In this document: positions 46,380-55,885 of the stretch, in pieces
Layout: every line of letters begins with the position of its first letter
Position numbering within the stretch: the stretch's first letter is position 1
DNA from: Fulvivirga maritima
GTDB lineage: Bacteria; Bacteroidota; Bacteroidia; Cytophagales; Cyclobacteriaceae
Assembly (NCBI RefSeq): GCF_021389955.1
Contig: NZ_CP089980.1
Coordinates: forward strand, 4,645,001 to 4,709,000
Direction: 5' to 3'
Length of the DNA stretch: 64,000 nucleotides
Notes under the pieces: generated by a model
Told to the model about the DNA's origin: nothing
The model's input: only the letters and a program-made list of their open reading frames with translations
The model's database searches: none
Made by a program: the position numbers and the translations under genes

Positions 46380-47411
46380 TTACCGGTTGGCTTTTGTTTT
46401 CATTGCATGTTCTTGCAATGATTGCTTGAAGTACTTACCCTGAGTGGTAGGCTTAAATGACCAATCAGAAAAAAGCATGGGAGACCATTGAGGGTCGAAC
46501 ACCCAGACTACGTACGATATGCCTTTATCATCACAATAATTATCTAGTACTTTGCCATAAGAATCATCTCCGATTACAGGTACATGAGCTCCTCTGTCAT
46601 GGGGACCGCAAAAACCCACTTCAGTGAGTACTACAGGGTACTTATCCTTAACAAAACCCCAATCAGCAGTCCATTTTGCAGGCCAGGGGATCTCTCTTTT
46701 TTGAGGGTAGGGGTGGCTTACATAGGCTACGTCTGGGGCATCAATAGGTGAAGAAGCTACTTCCGTAAGGTCATATGCCCAATTGAAGCCTGCAATTAAT
46801 GGAATAGAGGTATTTTCATTTTTTCTTACTACAGCAATTAAATCCTCCATTATGCTTTTCCATTCTAACCAGGTTATATTACCGTATTCACCTTCTCTGG
46901 TGGTGGGCTCGTTAAACAGCTCAAAAAAGGCTACGGTGGTATTGCCTTTGAAGTGTTTTGAAATGGTATCCCAAAATTCGGTAGTTTCTTTAATAGAGGT
47001 TCTATAAGAAGGCATGTGAAATATTTCTTCTTTTAAATTACCTATGCTGTGCCAGTCTATAATTACATGCATGTTTAACTCTGAAGCCCATTTTACTCCC
47101 TCATCAAGTAATTTTAAATAATCGGCTGAGCCCCTTTCTCTCCAATCCTGTGGGTGGACAGGGAACCGAACTATGTTGGCACCCCAATGAGCCATTTCAT
47201 CGAAATACTCTTTATTCCAATGGCCTTCTTTTTTGAGTTTATTAGGATCACTGGTATTGAGACCACGGAATACTATGGTCTGGCCTTGTTCATTTACAAA
47301 ATGATTGCCGCTTACACTAATTCTGCTCAGCATCGTCTGTCCAGAAGCGGAAATGGAGCATAAGGCTATCAGGAGAATGAAGATAGATTTTATATAGTAG
47401 CGTATATTCAT
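46380..47411 (-). CDS. Secreted glycoside hydrolase family 5 (cellulase-like)
   Basis: The 343-residue protein has a signal peptide ending ISASG and a single GH5 TIM-barrel domain. It shows RGLNTSD at strand 1, the ANIVRFPV strand, VIIDWHS, the acid/base Glu168 in FELFNEPT, HPYP and the nucleophile Glu264 in VVLTEVGFCG. It should cleave a beta-1,4-linked glucan, mannan or a related polymer in the periplasm or outside. No T9SS sorting domain or carbohydrate-binding module is attached. It could act on environmental polysaccharide or turn over the cell's own EPS. The terminator downstream makes it monocistronic. Confidence 0.88.
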   Translation of the reverse strand: MNIRYYIKSIFILLIALCSISASGQTMLSRISVSGNHFVNEQGQTIVFRGLNTSDPNKLKKEGHWNKEYFDEMAHWGANIVRFPVHPQDWRERGSADYLKLLDEGVKWASELNMHVIIDWHSIGNLKEEIFHMPSYRTSIKETTEFWDTISKHFKGNTTVAFFELFNEPTTREGEYGNITWLEWKSIMEDLIAVVRKNENTSIPLIAGFNWAYDLTEVASSPIDAPDVAYVSHPYPQKREIPWPAKWTADWGFVKDKYPVVLTEVGFCGPHDRGAHVPVIGDDSYGKVLDNYCDDKGISYVVWVFDPQWSPMLFSDWSFKPTTQGKYFKQSLQEHAMKTKANR

Positions 47412-47560
47412 GAGTTTGGTTATTTATGATACCAAAATTAGGAATATAAGCCCTTCGGTAAGTGTGGTATTTGTATCTTAATAGTAGGGTTTTTGGTACG
47501 AATGGAATTACTCGTACCTGTTTTTAGATTAGCCTGGAGAGTAATGATTAGAATTCAGGC

Positions 47561-48079
47561 TTAAAGTTCAAGCATCATTACTACATCAGTATATTTCTCT
47601 TCGCCCATAAAGAAATCCATTTTTCCCATTTTATCAAATCCATTTTTTTCATAGAAATGAATAGCCCTGGGGTTTTGATCCCATACACCTAACCATAAAA
47701 ACTGGCTATGTTGCTCGCGCGCAATTTTTATTGCTTGGTTCAGGAGCACTTGCCCAAAGCCTTTCCCTAGCACTTTGCCTAAGGTGTAGATACGCTGCAG
47801 CTCTATGCTGTTTCGTTCCTGATACCGTTGCTGAGCATCTTTATAGTTTAATTTGAGGTAGCCGATCACTTCACCGCCATATTCGGCCAGATAAAATTCA
47901 GAAAAGGGGTTGTTTAGCTCTTTCCACAGTCGATCTTCACTAAAAGCATTCTTTACATACTCTTTTACATTATCGGAAGATTCACCTGCTAAAAAAGCCT
48001 CAAAATACGTGGCTTTAGATATTTCTAACAGTTGATCCAACTCGTTTAAAGTACACTTAATAAACCTTACTTCGTCCAT
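47561..48079 (-). CDS. GNAT family N-acetyltransferase
   Basis: The frame reaches a TTG at 48112, but the ATG at 48079 begins the domain (MDEVRFIKCTLNELDQLLEI), so I take it (172 residues). GNAT motifs follow: FYLAEYGGEVIGYLKL (strand 4), LQRIYTLGKVLGKGFGQVLL (acetyl-CoA-binding V-x-x-x-x-x-G-x-G/A) and FLWLGVWDQNPRAIHFYEKNGF. The form resembles protein or small-molecule acetyltransferases of the RimI/PaiA type. The substrate is unknown. The 149-bp gap downstream contains a 7-bp dyad (GGTACGA/TCGTACC) but no clear terminator. Confidence 0.83.
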   Translation of the reverse strand: MDEVRFIKCTLNELDQLLEISKATYFEAFLAGESSDNVKEYVKNAFSEDRLWKELNNPFSEFYLAEYGGEVIGYLKLNYKDAQQRYQERNSIELQRIYTLGKVLGKGFGQVLLNQAIKIAREQHSQFLWLGVWDQNPRAIHFYEKNGFDKMGKMDFFMGEEKYTDVVMMLEL

Positions 48080-48262
48080 ACATTTTTTTAAGAAATTGAT
48101 GCTCCTTAGCAAGGGATAAAAGTATTAGAATTTTTGTGATTTTGTAAAATAAACGGGCTATTTTTTATGAAATCTTTAAAGCTAATAGGAGTAGTAGAAA
48201 ATATTAGGTTAACAAGAAGGTCTTTGCAATAAAGTAAAGCTTATATTCGTGCGTTATTTTGA

Positions 48263-49807
48263 ATGATTATGGATCAAAAGATGGAGTCTGATAAGACGCT
48301 AAGAGAAAAAGATATAGAGCAATGTATTGACACCCTGAAATTGTTGGTGTCAGACAGAGAGCAGCTCGTTCTTTTACCTGAAGAAAAAAAGATAGAACTC
48401 ATTACGCTGGCAGGTAAACTTTCCAGGCCTGACCGAGATGAAATTAGAAAGAGAAATAGGGTAAAGAGAAAGACTCAGAAGGAGGTAATAAGACAGCAGG
48501 ATAAGGAGGCAAGAGCTACTACTGGTATTAGAAGTGCCAGAGAAGCGGTAGTATTTACTGCGCCGAAACTACTTGAAGGTCATACGCAAAAGGAGGGGAA
48601 GACCATGAGTTCGCCCAGAAATTGCTATGTGTGTAAGAAAGAATATACTGTGCTTCATCATTTTTATGATTCTATGTGTCAGGAATGTGGGGATCTTAAT
48701 TATGCTAAGAGATTTCAAACCGCTGACCTTACCGGTCAGGTAGCTTTAATAACAGGCTCTCGTTTAAAAATTGGATATCAGGCCACTTTGATGATGCTCA
48801 GGGCAGGGGCAACAGTGATTGCTACCACTCGTTTTCCGGCCGATTCTGCAATAAGGTTTGCTAAAGAAGAAGATTTTTCTGAATGGGGCCACCGCTTGAA
48901 AATTCATGGTTTAGATTTAAGGCATATTCCTAGCGTAGAGCTTTTTGCGAGCTATATAGAGCAGCAATATGATCGTTTGGATATTTTAATAAATAATGCT
49001 GCTCAAACGGTGCGAAGGCCAGCTGGTTTTTATGCGCATTTAATGGAAAATGAGCGATTGCCATTTCATAATCATAACCATGATGTGCAGATGCTGCTTC
49101 AAGATCATGAAGATTTGTTGCATCATCTTATAGATAGCGGTAAGGAAAGTAAAATGGGACAGATGCCCATGACCTGGAACAGTCAGGAGCCGGGAATAGG
49201 AATAAGAGCGTCAGCGCAGCTTTCGCAAGTGCCTTATAAATTTGATAACTCTCTGGAAGCGGCAGAAGTTTTCCCAGAAGGAAAGCTAGATGCTGACTTA
49301 CAACAGGTAGACTTGAGAAAAACCAATAGCTGGAGGTTGAAGCTTGGGGAAGTACACACGCATGAGATGCTTGAAGTACAGCTGGTGAATTCAATAGCTC
49401 CTTTTGTGCTTTGTAATCGTTTGATTGATCTGATGCAGAGAGATCATACAGGGAAGAAGCACGTGGTGAATGTAACTGCCATGGAAGGTAAGTTTTACCG
49501 ATTTAAAAAGGAAAGCCGTCATCCGCACACCAATATGGCCAAGGCGGCATTAAACATGCTTACCCACACGGCAGCAGGTGATTTAGGCAAGGAAGGTATA
49601 TTTATGAATGCGGTAGATACTGGCTGGGTTACAGATGAAGATCCTGCTGAGTTAGCTAAAATAAAGCAGGATAAGCATGACTTTCAGCCACCTTTGGATA
49701 TTGTGGATGGAGCAGCCCGAGTTTGTGATCCGTTTTTTGATGGTATCAACACCGGAAAGCACTGGTGCGGTCAGTTTCTGAAAGACTATTTCCCTATAGA
49801 TTGGTAG
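48263..49807 (+). CDS. SDR oxidoreductase with N-terminal four-cysteine module and atypical active site
   Basis: 514 residues. Residues 1-110 are charged and helical. Cys121, Cys124, Cys139 and Cys142 (CYVC...CQEC) form a likely zinc ribbon. From about residue 155 a short-chain dehydrogenase domain begins ([25 protein letters not shown]) and carries a long insert of about 100 residues. The motif that should read YxxxK is T423-N-M-A-K427, so the catalytic Tyr is replaced by Thr while Lys427 stays. SDRs usually have 250 residues. This looks like a distinct subfamily with an unknown substrate, and the activity may be lost or altered. It is 34 bp upstream of truA. Confidence 0.75.
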   Translation: MIMDQKMESDKTLREKDIEQCIDTLKLLVSDREQLVLLPEEKKIELITLAGKLSRPDRDEIRKRNRVKRKTQKEVIRQQDKEARATTGIRSAREAVVFTAPKLLEGHTQKEGKTMSSPRNCYVCKKEYTVLHHFYDSMCQECGDLNYAKRFQTADLTGQVALITGSRLKIGYQATLMMLRAGATVIATTRFPADSAIRFAKEEDFSEWGHRLKIHGLDLRHIPSVELFASYIEQQYDRLDILINNAAQTVRRPAGFYAHLMENERLPFHNHNHDVQMLLQDHEDLLHHLIDSGKESKMGQMPMTWNSQEPGIGIRASAQLSQVPYKFDNSLEAAEVFPEGKLDADLQQVDLRKTNSWRLKLGEVHTHEMLEVQLVNSIAPFVLCNRLIDLMQRDHTGKKHVVNVTAMEGKFYRFKKESRHPHTNMAKAALNMLTHTAAGDLGKEGIFMNAVDTGWVTDEDPAELAKIKQDKHDFQPPLDIVDGAARVCDPFFDGINTGKHWCGQFLKDYFPIDW

Positions 49808-49841
49808 AAAGTAATAAGCGAGAAACTCTACCTTTGAAGGA

Positions 49842-50616
49842 ATGAAGAAATTTTATTACCTCATTCATTTTCAGTTTTTGGGTTTTCGCTATCATGGCTG
49901 GCAAAAGCAATTGCAGGTGAAGACCGTGCAGGGGATGATAGAAAAGACACTCACCTTTGTGCTGGGGCATGATAACTATCGTACGTTGGGCTCTTCCCGC
50001 ACTGATGCTATGGTATCAGCAGAGGGAGGAGTTTTTGAACTTTTCACCCGAGAGCCTATTGATATTGAATCCATTTTTGAACAGCTCAACTTGAACTTGC
50101 CTAGCGACATCAAGGCGCTAAAAATGGAGGAGACAGATAAGAATTTCAACATCATACAACACTCCAAAACAAAAGGAATATCTCTATCTTTTTTCCTTTG
50201 GAGCTAAAAACCATCCTTTTGCGGCGCCTTTTATGAGCTACATTATCCAGGATTTAGACCTGGATATCATGAAGCAAGGAGCCAAACTTTTTCAGGGTGC
50301 TCATAATTTTAAGAATTATGCTTACAAGCCTTCAGATGTAACTGTTTTTGATCGTGTAATTGATGAAGCTGAAATAGTTAAAAATGAGCTGTATACGGCC
50401 AATTTTTTCCCTGAGCAAAGCTACATCTTCAGGGTGAAAGGAGAGGGCTTTATGCGTTATCAGGTACGGCTGATGATGGGAGCCTTATTCCTACTGGGTA
50501 AAGGAGAGATTACTTTGGCAGACCTACAAAACTCACTCGAAGATCCTGATTTTGGATCATTTAGCTATATCGCCCCGGCTTCGGGCTTGATTTTGAAAGG
50601 GGTGGAGTTTAAATAA
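49842..50616 (+). pseudogene. truA: tRNA pseudouridine synthase TruA, interrupted by a +1 frameshift
   Basis: Two frames together make one TruA of 257 residues. The first (49842-50207) carries FLGFRYHGWQKQ, TVQGMIEK and the catalytic Asp55 in SSRTDAM. The second reads KNHPFAAPF, GAHNFKNYAY, FRVKGEGFMRYQVRLMMGAL and the final strand. The frames differ by +1. Dropping one G of the GG at 50175-50176 restores KEYLYLFSFGAKNHPF, the sequence expected for this family. The enzyme modifies U38-40 in the tRNA anticodon arm. The rest is intact, so either a sequencing/assembly indel or a very recent mutation explains the break. Confidence 0.85.
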
Positions 50617-50690
50617 TAGGCCTATTCTACTTTTGTGCCGCATAGATCAGGATATATGAATCTGCGCTGGATCGAAACGGCTGCAGACCC

Positions 50691-50834
50691 ATGATTCATG
50701 GTAAAAGAACTATGAAAGGTAATGTTTGGGTGTCAGAAGAAGGCTATAAACGTATTGTTGATTTTAATTTTTGGATAAATTTGGTGCTTGAGTATAACCC
50801 AAAGGCTAAATCATCTAAAAAGAAGAAATCATGA
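50691..50834 (+). CDS. Possible small basic protein, unknown
   Basis: A short frame of 47 codons from ATG 50691 (or 40 from ATG 50712) ends in a TGA overlapping the ATG of the thioredoxin gene (ATGA). The product has an aromatic middle (VDFNFWINLVLEY) and a Lys/Ser-rich tail (KAKSSKKKKS). I recognise no family. The 4-bp overlap with the next gene is the main support. The alternative is plain leader sequence. Confidence 0.35.
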   Translation: MIHGKRTMKGNVWVSEEGYKRIVDFNFWINLVLEYNPKAKSSKKKKS

Positions 50835-51565
50835 AATACATACTGCCCCTCGTTGTTTTATTGGTCATGGCAAGCTGCAATGATAAACAAGCAGCACATG
50901 AAGAAGCTGAAACAGCATCGGTTGAACCCCAGGGTTATTATAAAGATTTGATTAAGGATAAGGTGTTAACCGAAGATGAATACCTTCAATTCAGAAAGGA
51001 CCTCAAAAAAAAGTATCAGGATAGTACGGGCAATACCAGCGTGGTTTTTCATTTATATAATAGAGTAAGTAGTTCTGATTCTATTATTCAGGAATTTAAG
51101 TACACTGTGAAGCAAGGGCACAAGTACCTGTATAGTGGCTCTAAAGCGGCTTTATTTAATTATTTAAACACCTCATTTCCTAACAAAGAATTTCCAACCC
51201 TTAAAGGAGATAAAGTTATATTAGCAGGAGGAGGAAGGCCCATGCTTATTAACTTCTGGTTTACTCAATGTGCCCCATGCGTGAAGGAAATGCCTATTCT
51301 CAACGATTTGCAAACCAAGTATAAACAGCAGATGGATTTTGTGGCCATTACTTTTAGCAAAGCTGAAGAGGTAGAGAAATTTCTACCCAAGCACCCTTTT
51401 ACATTTACTCAAGTGACCAATGCAGCCAGTTTTATTGATGAACTAGGTATTATGGATTATCCTACCACGATATTTATTAATAAAGACGGAAAACTAATCT
51501 ATATAGAAGCAGCCGTGTTGGGAAAAGGAGAGGAATTTGAGAAGCTGATAGAGGAATTGATTTAA
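50831..51565 (+). CDS. TlpA-like thioredoxin-fold lipoprotein
   Basis: A 244-residue protein with a lipoprotein signal (LLVMASC, Cys16). After a spacer domain of about 110 residues comes a thioredoxin fold: FWFTQCAPCVKEMP with the redox pair Cys147-Cys150, and the cis-proline loop DYPTTIFIN. It would be tethered to a membrane facing the periplasm and reduce disulfides, for example in cytochrome maturation or oxidative repair. The usual Trp immediately before the CxxC is displaced by TQ. Its start overlaps the small upstream frame by 4 bp. A terminator hairpin follows. Confidence 0.85.
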   Translation: MKYILPLVVLLVMASCNDKQAAHEEAETASVEPQGYYKDLIKDKVLTEDEYLQFRKDLKKKYQDSTGNTSVVFHLYNRVSSSDSIIQEFKYTVKQGHKYLYSGSKAALFNYLNTSFPNKEFPTLKGDKVILAGGGRPMLINFWFTQCAPCVKEMPILNDLQTKYKQQMDFVAITFSKAEEVEKFLPKHPFTFTQVTNAASFIDELGIMDYPTTIFINKDGKLIYIEAAVLGKGEEFEKLIEELI

Positions 51566-51571
51566 AACAAA

Positions 51572-51595
51572 AAATCCCCTAACAAGAGGGGATTT
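51572..51595. terminator. Terminator between convergent genes
   Basis: Stem AAATCCCCT/AGGGGATTT (51572-51580 with 51587-51595) with a 6-nt loop. On the minus strand it is followed by a T-rich run, so it best serves the phosphoglycerate dehydrogenase fusion gene. On the plus strand the T run is weaker. Confidence 0.75.
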
Positions 51596-51621
51596 AATAA
51601 TTATTTTAAGCTTGGAGACTA

Positions 51622-53517
51622 TTAATAAAGTACTCTAAACTTAATAGTATGTTCTATTTCTTTTAAGGCTTCAATCACATGCGGATCATAGGCCTTATCA
51701 ATATCAGTAATTACATAGCCAATGGTCTCATTGGTTTTAAGGTATTGACCTACAATGTTGATATCATGATCTGCCAGCACTTTATTGATTTTTGCTAATA
51801 TGCCAGGCATATTCAGGTGAATATGAATCAGGCGATGAGCATTTTCTAATGATGGCAGCTGTAGGTTAGGGAAGTTAACACTGTTAGAGGTACTCCCTGT
51901 GTTGATGTACTCCATGATTTTGCCAGGCACAAACTGGGCTATGTTTTCCTGAGCTTCTATGGTGCTACCACCAATGTGTGGGCTCAGAATAGTGTTTGGT
52001 AAAGAGCGTAGTTCTGAAATAAACTCATCGTCATTACTTTTAGGCTCTTCAGGGAAAACGTCAATTGCGGCTCCGGCAATTTTACCACTTTCAATGTTTT
52101 TCTTAAGGGCAGCAATATCTACCACGTGACCACGGCTTAAGTTAAGGAAAATGACATCATCTTTCATCCAGTCAAACTCCTGTTCGCCAATCATGTTTTT
52201 ATTTTCAGGGCGGCCATCTACGTGTAGTGTAACAATGTCAGAATTATTAAGCAATTCTTCCAGTGAGTCTGCTTTACGAACGTTACCTAAAGCCAGCTTT
52301 TCGGTGACGTCATAGTAAGTAACAATAAGCCCTAAAGATTCTGCTAATACTGAAAGCTGCGCGCCAATATTTCCATAACCAATAATACCCAAATGCTTGC
52401 CTCTAATCTCATAGCTGCCTTTGGCTGATTTGTCCCACTGACCGTCATGCATTTTTGTAGAACGGTCGAATAGCTGCCTCATCAGAACAATAATTTCTGC
52501 TATGGCTAACTCTACCACTGATCGGGTATTGCTAAATGGAGCATTAAATACTGCCACACCCTTTTTAAGGCATGCTTCCAAGTCAATTTGGTTAGTGCCG
52601 ATGCAGAAAGCACCTACGGCTATCAAACGGTTAGCACTTTCCAGTACTCTGGCAGTAACCTGAGTTTTAGACCTGATACCTAATATGGATACGTTCTTAA
52701 TTTTTTCGCAAAGCTCGTCTTCATCAAGTCCGGCAGGGTAAACTTCTACATTATATCCTTCTTCTTTCATCAGCCTGATGGCCTCTGGGTGGATGTTTTC
52801 CAACAGAAGAACATTAATTCTATTCTTAGGGTATGATATAGCTGTGTTCAATTTGTTCAAGTATAAAAATTCGTCTAAACTAGGAGTAATATGATCTGCT
52901 TTTGCCAGTACACTAGCCCTTTCCACATTTTCAGTGAAAGCATAAAACTTATTGGCCAGCCCGGAAGCCTTAATTTCATAATCGGTATATCCGTCTCCAA
53001 TCACATAAACGTCTCCGTGCAGATCTAGTTGTTTAAGTTGCTCTACTTTTCCATTATTAACAGAAAGCACATTGTCTTTATCAAAGCCAATAATATCTCC
53101 TTTGTCATCAAATACAAATGAATTAGCAAATACATTTTCTGCTTTTACACCATATTTTGTTACAATAGGCACTATGAAATCACGGAAACCATTAGAGATG
53201 ATAAAAATATTTTCCGATTGGGTGGTTAAAAACTCTTTATTCCTTTTAAAGCTCTTGGAAACCAGCTTTTTCAAAGCTTCTACCAATGGAGGTAAATGCT
53301 TTTTGTTGGCTCCTAAAATGGCTACTCTCTGCTCTAAAGACTCTCTGAAAGTGAGTCTGCCACTCATCCCTTCATCGGTGATGTCTTTGATTTTTTGTAC
53401 ACGTTCGTCCTTTTCTGGACTTCCCTCCAGGGCTATCTCTGCCAATACATCTAATGCCTCTACCTGCGTAAAAGTGCTATCGAAATCTATGACAAAATAT
53501 TTCTTACCGTTTTGCAT
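51622..53517 (-). CDS. Phosphoserine phosphatase-phosphoglycerate dehydrogenase fusion (SerB-SerA)
   Basis: 631 residues with two enzymes of serine synthesis in one chain. Residues 1-225 are a HAD phosphatase of SerB type: motif I DFDSTFTQVEALD with Asp11 and Asp13, then FIISNGFRDF, and GDGYTDYE near 174. From about 235 a D-3-phosphoglycerate dehydrogenase follows: NAD-binding GIIGYGNIG (about 376-384), LSRGHVVDI with the active Arg, and SPHIGGST with the catalytic His. A C-terminal ACT domain (about 557-631: HLNMPGILAKINKVL) probably gives serine feedback control. The fusion joins steps one and three of the pathway; SerC is not in the window. A minus-strand -7-like box lies at 53620-53613. 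The gene is divergent from a cache/GAF sensor. Confidence 0.88.
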   Translation of the reverse strand: MQNGKKYFVIDFDSTFTQVEALDVLAEIALEGSPEKDERVQKIKDITDEGMSGRLTFRESLEQRVAILGANKKHLPPLVEALKKLVSKSFKRNKEFLTTQSENIFIISNGFRDFIVPIVTKYGVKAENVFANSFVFDDKGDIIGFDKDNVLSVNNGKVEQLKQLDLHGDVYVIGDGYTDYEIKASGLANKFYAFTENVERASVLAKADHITPSLDEFLYLNKLNTAISYPKNRINVLLLENIHPEAIRLMKEEGYNVEVYPAGLDEDELCEKIKNVSILGIRSKTQVTARVLESANRLIAVGAFCIGTNQIDLEACLKKGVAVFNAPFSNTRSVVELAIAEIIVLMRQLFDRSTKMHDGQWDKSAKGSYEIRGKHLGIIGYGNIGAQLSVLAESLGLIVTYYDVTEKLALGNVRKADSLEELLNNSDIVTLHVDGRPENKNMIGEQEFDWMKDDVIFLNLSRGHVVDIAALKKNIESGKIAGAAIDVFPEEPKSNDDEFISELRSLPNTILSPHIGGSTIEAQENIAQFVPGKIMEYINTGSTSNSVNFPNLQLPSLENAHRLIHIHLNMPGILAKINKVLADHDINIVGQYLKTNETIGYVITDIDKAYDPHVIEALKEIEHTIKFRVLY

Positions 53518-53802
53518 GGTTCTGTTTTATTTCGAGAACGAAATAACAGGATATACTTACCTTTTGAAAGTGTTTTAGCGAAAAATATTATTGTTTCAAT
53601 ATCAATCGTTTGCAAATGTATAATTTATAAATTATTTTCATATTACCATTTTCCTATCTCAGTATGGGTTAGGTTACCACAACATGGTTTCTTAAATTAA
53701 TACAAAAGGATTTACCAACTCGTCCTTATAATCAACATAAACCAATGCTACGATCGATTGCTCGTGGTCTATGTAATGGATTAAAAATTAAGGCGATTTC
53801 GC

Positions 53803-55818
53803 ATGGTAAAACTTTTTACAATCCTCAAAAAGAGGATGAGACACAAAATGGTACTGTTCAATGCTATCATTTTGACAGTTACCCTATTTATAGTTTCCCT
53901 TTTACTTTACAGCAACCAAAAAGCGTATATTCTAAATAGCAGTAATGAGCAGATGCAGCTCTATCTGCAGGATATGGTAGATCTTTTGGATTTGCAGATC
54001 AAAGAAAAACAGCTGCAGGTAGATCTTGCCCTAGATGTAGCACGAGATCAGTTATTGCTTAATGGTGAGCTTAGAAGAGACTCTGTAGGGATATCCATAG
54101 AAGCTACTAATCAGGAGACTAAAGAGGTGAAAGAGGTGGAGATTTATTCGCTTTACTCTGGTGATATTCCTTTTTATAATGATTTTGACATAGTAGATAA
54201 AGTCCAAAACCTAACCGGCCAAACCGCAACTCTATTTCAAAAAATTGAAGGAGGTTATTTGCGGGTATCTACTAACGTACGTAAGCTGGATGGTACCAGA
54301 GCCGTAGGTACTTATATTCCGCAAAACTCACCGGTAATACAGACTGTAGAGCAAGGCAGAACCTTTAAGGGCAGAGCTTTTGTTGTTAATGATTGGTATC
54401 TCACAGCCTATGAGCCTATCAGGTATAATAATGAAATAGTAGGTATACTCTATGTGGGTGTGAAGGAAAAGGATCTTAACTATCTTAAGGAAAAATTTTA
54501 TGAAAAACATTATCTCACTTCCGGTTATCCTTATGCAATAACTCATGAAGGTGAGCTTCTTATCCATCCATTTTTAGAAAATGAATCAGTGGCTAATGAA
54601 AAATGGTTTGGTAAAATGACTCGTGATAAGAAGGGGATGGTGGCCAACGAATGGGGTAGCAAAAATGAAGATGAGGCCATGATGCATTACTTTATAAATT
54701 ATGATGCTTTTGACATGACCCTGGCCATAGCTGTTCCTAAAGCTGAATTAATAGATGCTCCTTTGAATGAATTAAGAAATATAATATTTGGTGGCCTTAT
54801 CATAATTCTTGCGATACTGCTCACGCTGATATCAATATTCGTGAATAGGCAAATGGCTCCTTTGTTAGTGATTAATGAGCAATTACATCGGGTTTCGCAG
54901 CGTAAAGATGTAGAACCACTTACTATGGATAGGGAAGATGAGATAGGCACTATTAATAATTCGTTGAATCAGGTAATTGCAGGCAATGAGAGTACCACCA
55001 AGTTTGCAGAAGCTATAGGTGAGCATAAGTTTGATGTTGAATTTAAAGCCTTAAGTGAAGAAGATGTACTAGGTCAGGCTTTATTAGGTATGAGAAAGAG
55101 CTTGAAAGCATCAGCTGAAGAGAACAAACAACGCTCATGGATAAATCAAGGTCATAATTTATTAAACTCTATCATAAGGGCCAATCAAGATACTATAACA
55201 GGGCTTTGTAAGGCATTTTTGCCAGAGCTTGTCCGTTATACAGATGCATGCCAGTCAGGCATTTACATTCATGAACAGGAAGGTAACCATCAGTATTTGG
55301 TGCTCAGAGGAGCCTACGCCTGGGGTCAGCACAAGCATGTAAAGCATAAAATGGAGATAGATGAAGAGCTATCACATAGCATGGTAGATCAGGTGTTTTT
55401 AGAGGGAAAGTCTATTTTACTGAAAGGTTTGCCTGATAATTATGTGAATATCACATCTGGCCTTGGGAGTGCTAATCCTAACCATATCATTATATTGCCG
55501 TTGCTTTATAATGATGATGTACTCGGCGTATTGGAAATAGCGAGTTTTAATGAGATTACTAAAGTGGTAGAAGAGTTCCTTACTCAGACTGCAGAAAATT
55601 TGGCTGCTTCTATAGCATCATTAACTACTGCTACCAAAACAAAACTATTATTGGCCGAAACTCAGAACAAGACCAGTGAATTAGCTTCTATGGAGGAAGA
55701 GGTAAGGCAAAACCTGGAAGAGATGCAGGCTACTAATGAAGAAATGAATAGAAAAGAGAAAGAATATCTCACCCGAATAGAAGAGCTTGAAAATGAAATA
55801 AAGAAGCTAAAAGAGTAG
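53803..55818 (+). CDS. Membrane sensor: Cache-HAMP-GAF-coiled coil, no output domain
   Basis: 671 residues. Transmembrane segment 1 is at about 17-36 and segment 2 at about 326-347. They bracket a periplasmic Cache domain (Cache_3/Cache_2-like; VRKLDGTRAVGTYI, GRAFVVNDWYLTAYEPI, VGVKE). A HAMP-like region follows (VNRQMAPLLVINEQLHRVS...DREDEIGTINNSLNQV), then a GAF domain (about 447-606; VNITSGLGSANPNHIIILPL). The chain ends in a coiled coil (EEEVRQNLEEMQATNEEM). No kinase, cyclase or methyl-accepting domain follows. It is clearly paralogous with the sensor at 57948 through the GAF and coiled coil. It may pass a small-molecule signal by protein contact. Confidence 0.8.
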   Translation: MVKLFTILKKRMRHKMVLFNAIILTVTLFIVSLLLYSNQKAYILNSSNEQMQLYLQDMVDLLDLQIKEKQLQVDLALDVARDQLLLNGELRRDSVGISIEATNQETKEVKEVEIYSLYSGDIPFYNDFDIVDKVQNLTGQTATLFQKIEGGYLRVSTNVRKLDGTRAVGTYIPQNSPVIQTVEQGRTFKGRAFVVNDWYLTAYEPIRYNNEIVGILYVGVKEKDLNYLKEKFYEKHYLTSGYPYAITHEGELLIHPFLENESVANEKWFGKMTRDKKGMVANEWGSKNEDEAMMHYFINYDAFDMTLAIAVPKAELIDAPLNELRNIIFGGLIIILAILLTLISIFVNRQMAPLLVINEQLHRVSQRKDVEPLTMDREDEIGTINNSLNQVIAGNESTTKFAEAIGEHKFDVEFKALSEEDVLGQALLGMRKSLKASAEENKQRSWINQGHNLLNSIIRANQDTITGLCKAFLPELVRYTDACQSGIYIHEQEGNHQYLVLRGAYAWGQHKHVKHKMEIDEELSHSMVDQVFLEGKSILLKGLPDNYVNITSGLGSANPNHIIILPLLYNDDVLGVLEIASFNEITKVVEEFLTQTAENLAASIASLTTATKTKLLLAETQNKTSELASMEEEVRQNLEEMQATNEEMNRKEKEYLTRIEELENEIKKLKE

Positions 55819-55832
55819 AATGCTTCAGGTAT

Positions 55833-55871
55833 AAAAAAGGCCGTTTCTGATTGTAAGAAACGGCCTTTTTT
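55833..55871. terminator. Strong bidirectional terminator
   Basis: A perfect 16-bp stem (55833-55848 with 55856-55871) has the GC core GGCCGTTTCT and A6/T6 ends. It lies between the 3' ends of the Cache-GAF sensor (+) and pgi (-). Confidence 0.9.
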
Positions 55872-55885
55872 CTTTTTCAAAACTG

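Noticed and set aside
47495-47518. 7-bp dyad GGTACGA/TCGTACC as a terminator for the GNAT gene
   Set aside because: On the minus strand the stem is followed by A residues, not T, and no plus-strand gene reads into it. It may be an operator, but support is thin.
53072-53578. 168-codon plus-strand frame antisense to the SerB-SerA fusion
   Set aside because: It lies opposite the conserved HAD domain and has no family signature; long antisense frames are common over such genes.
53745-53939. 64-codon frame overlapping the start of the Cache-GAF sensor
   Set aside because: Most of it lies inside the sensor coding region in another frame, and the sensor frame has clear membrane and Cache features.
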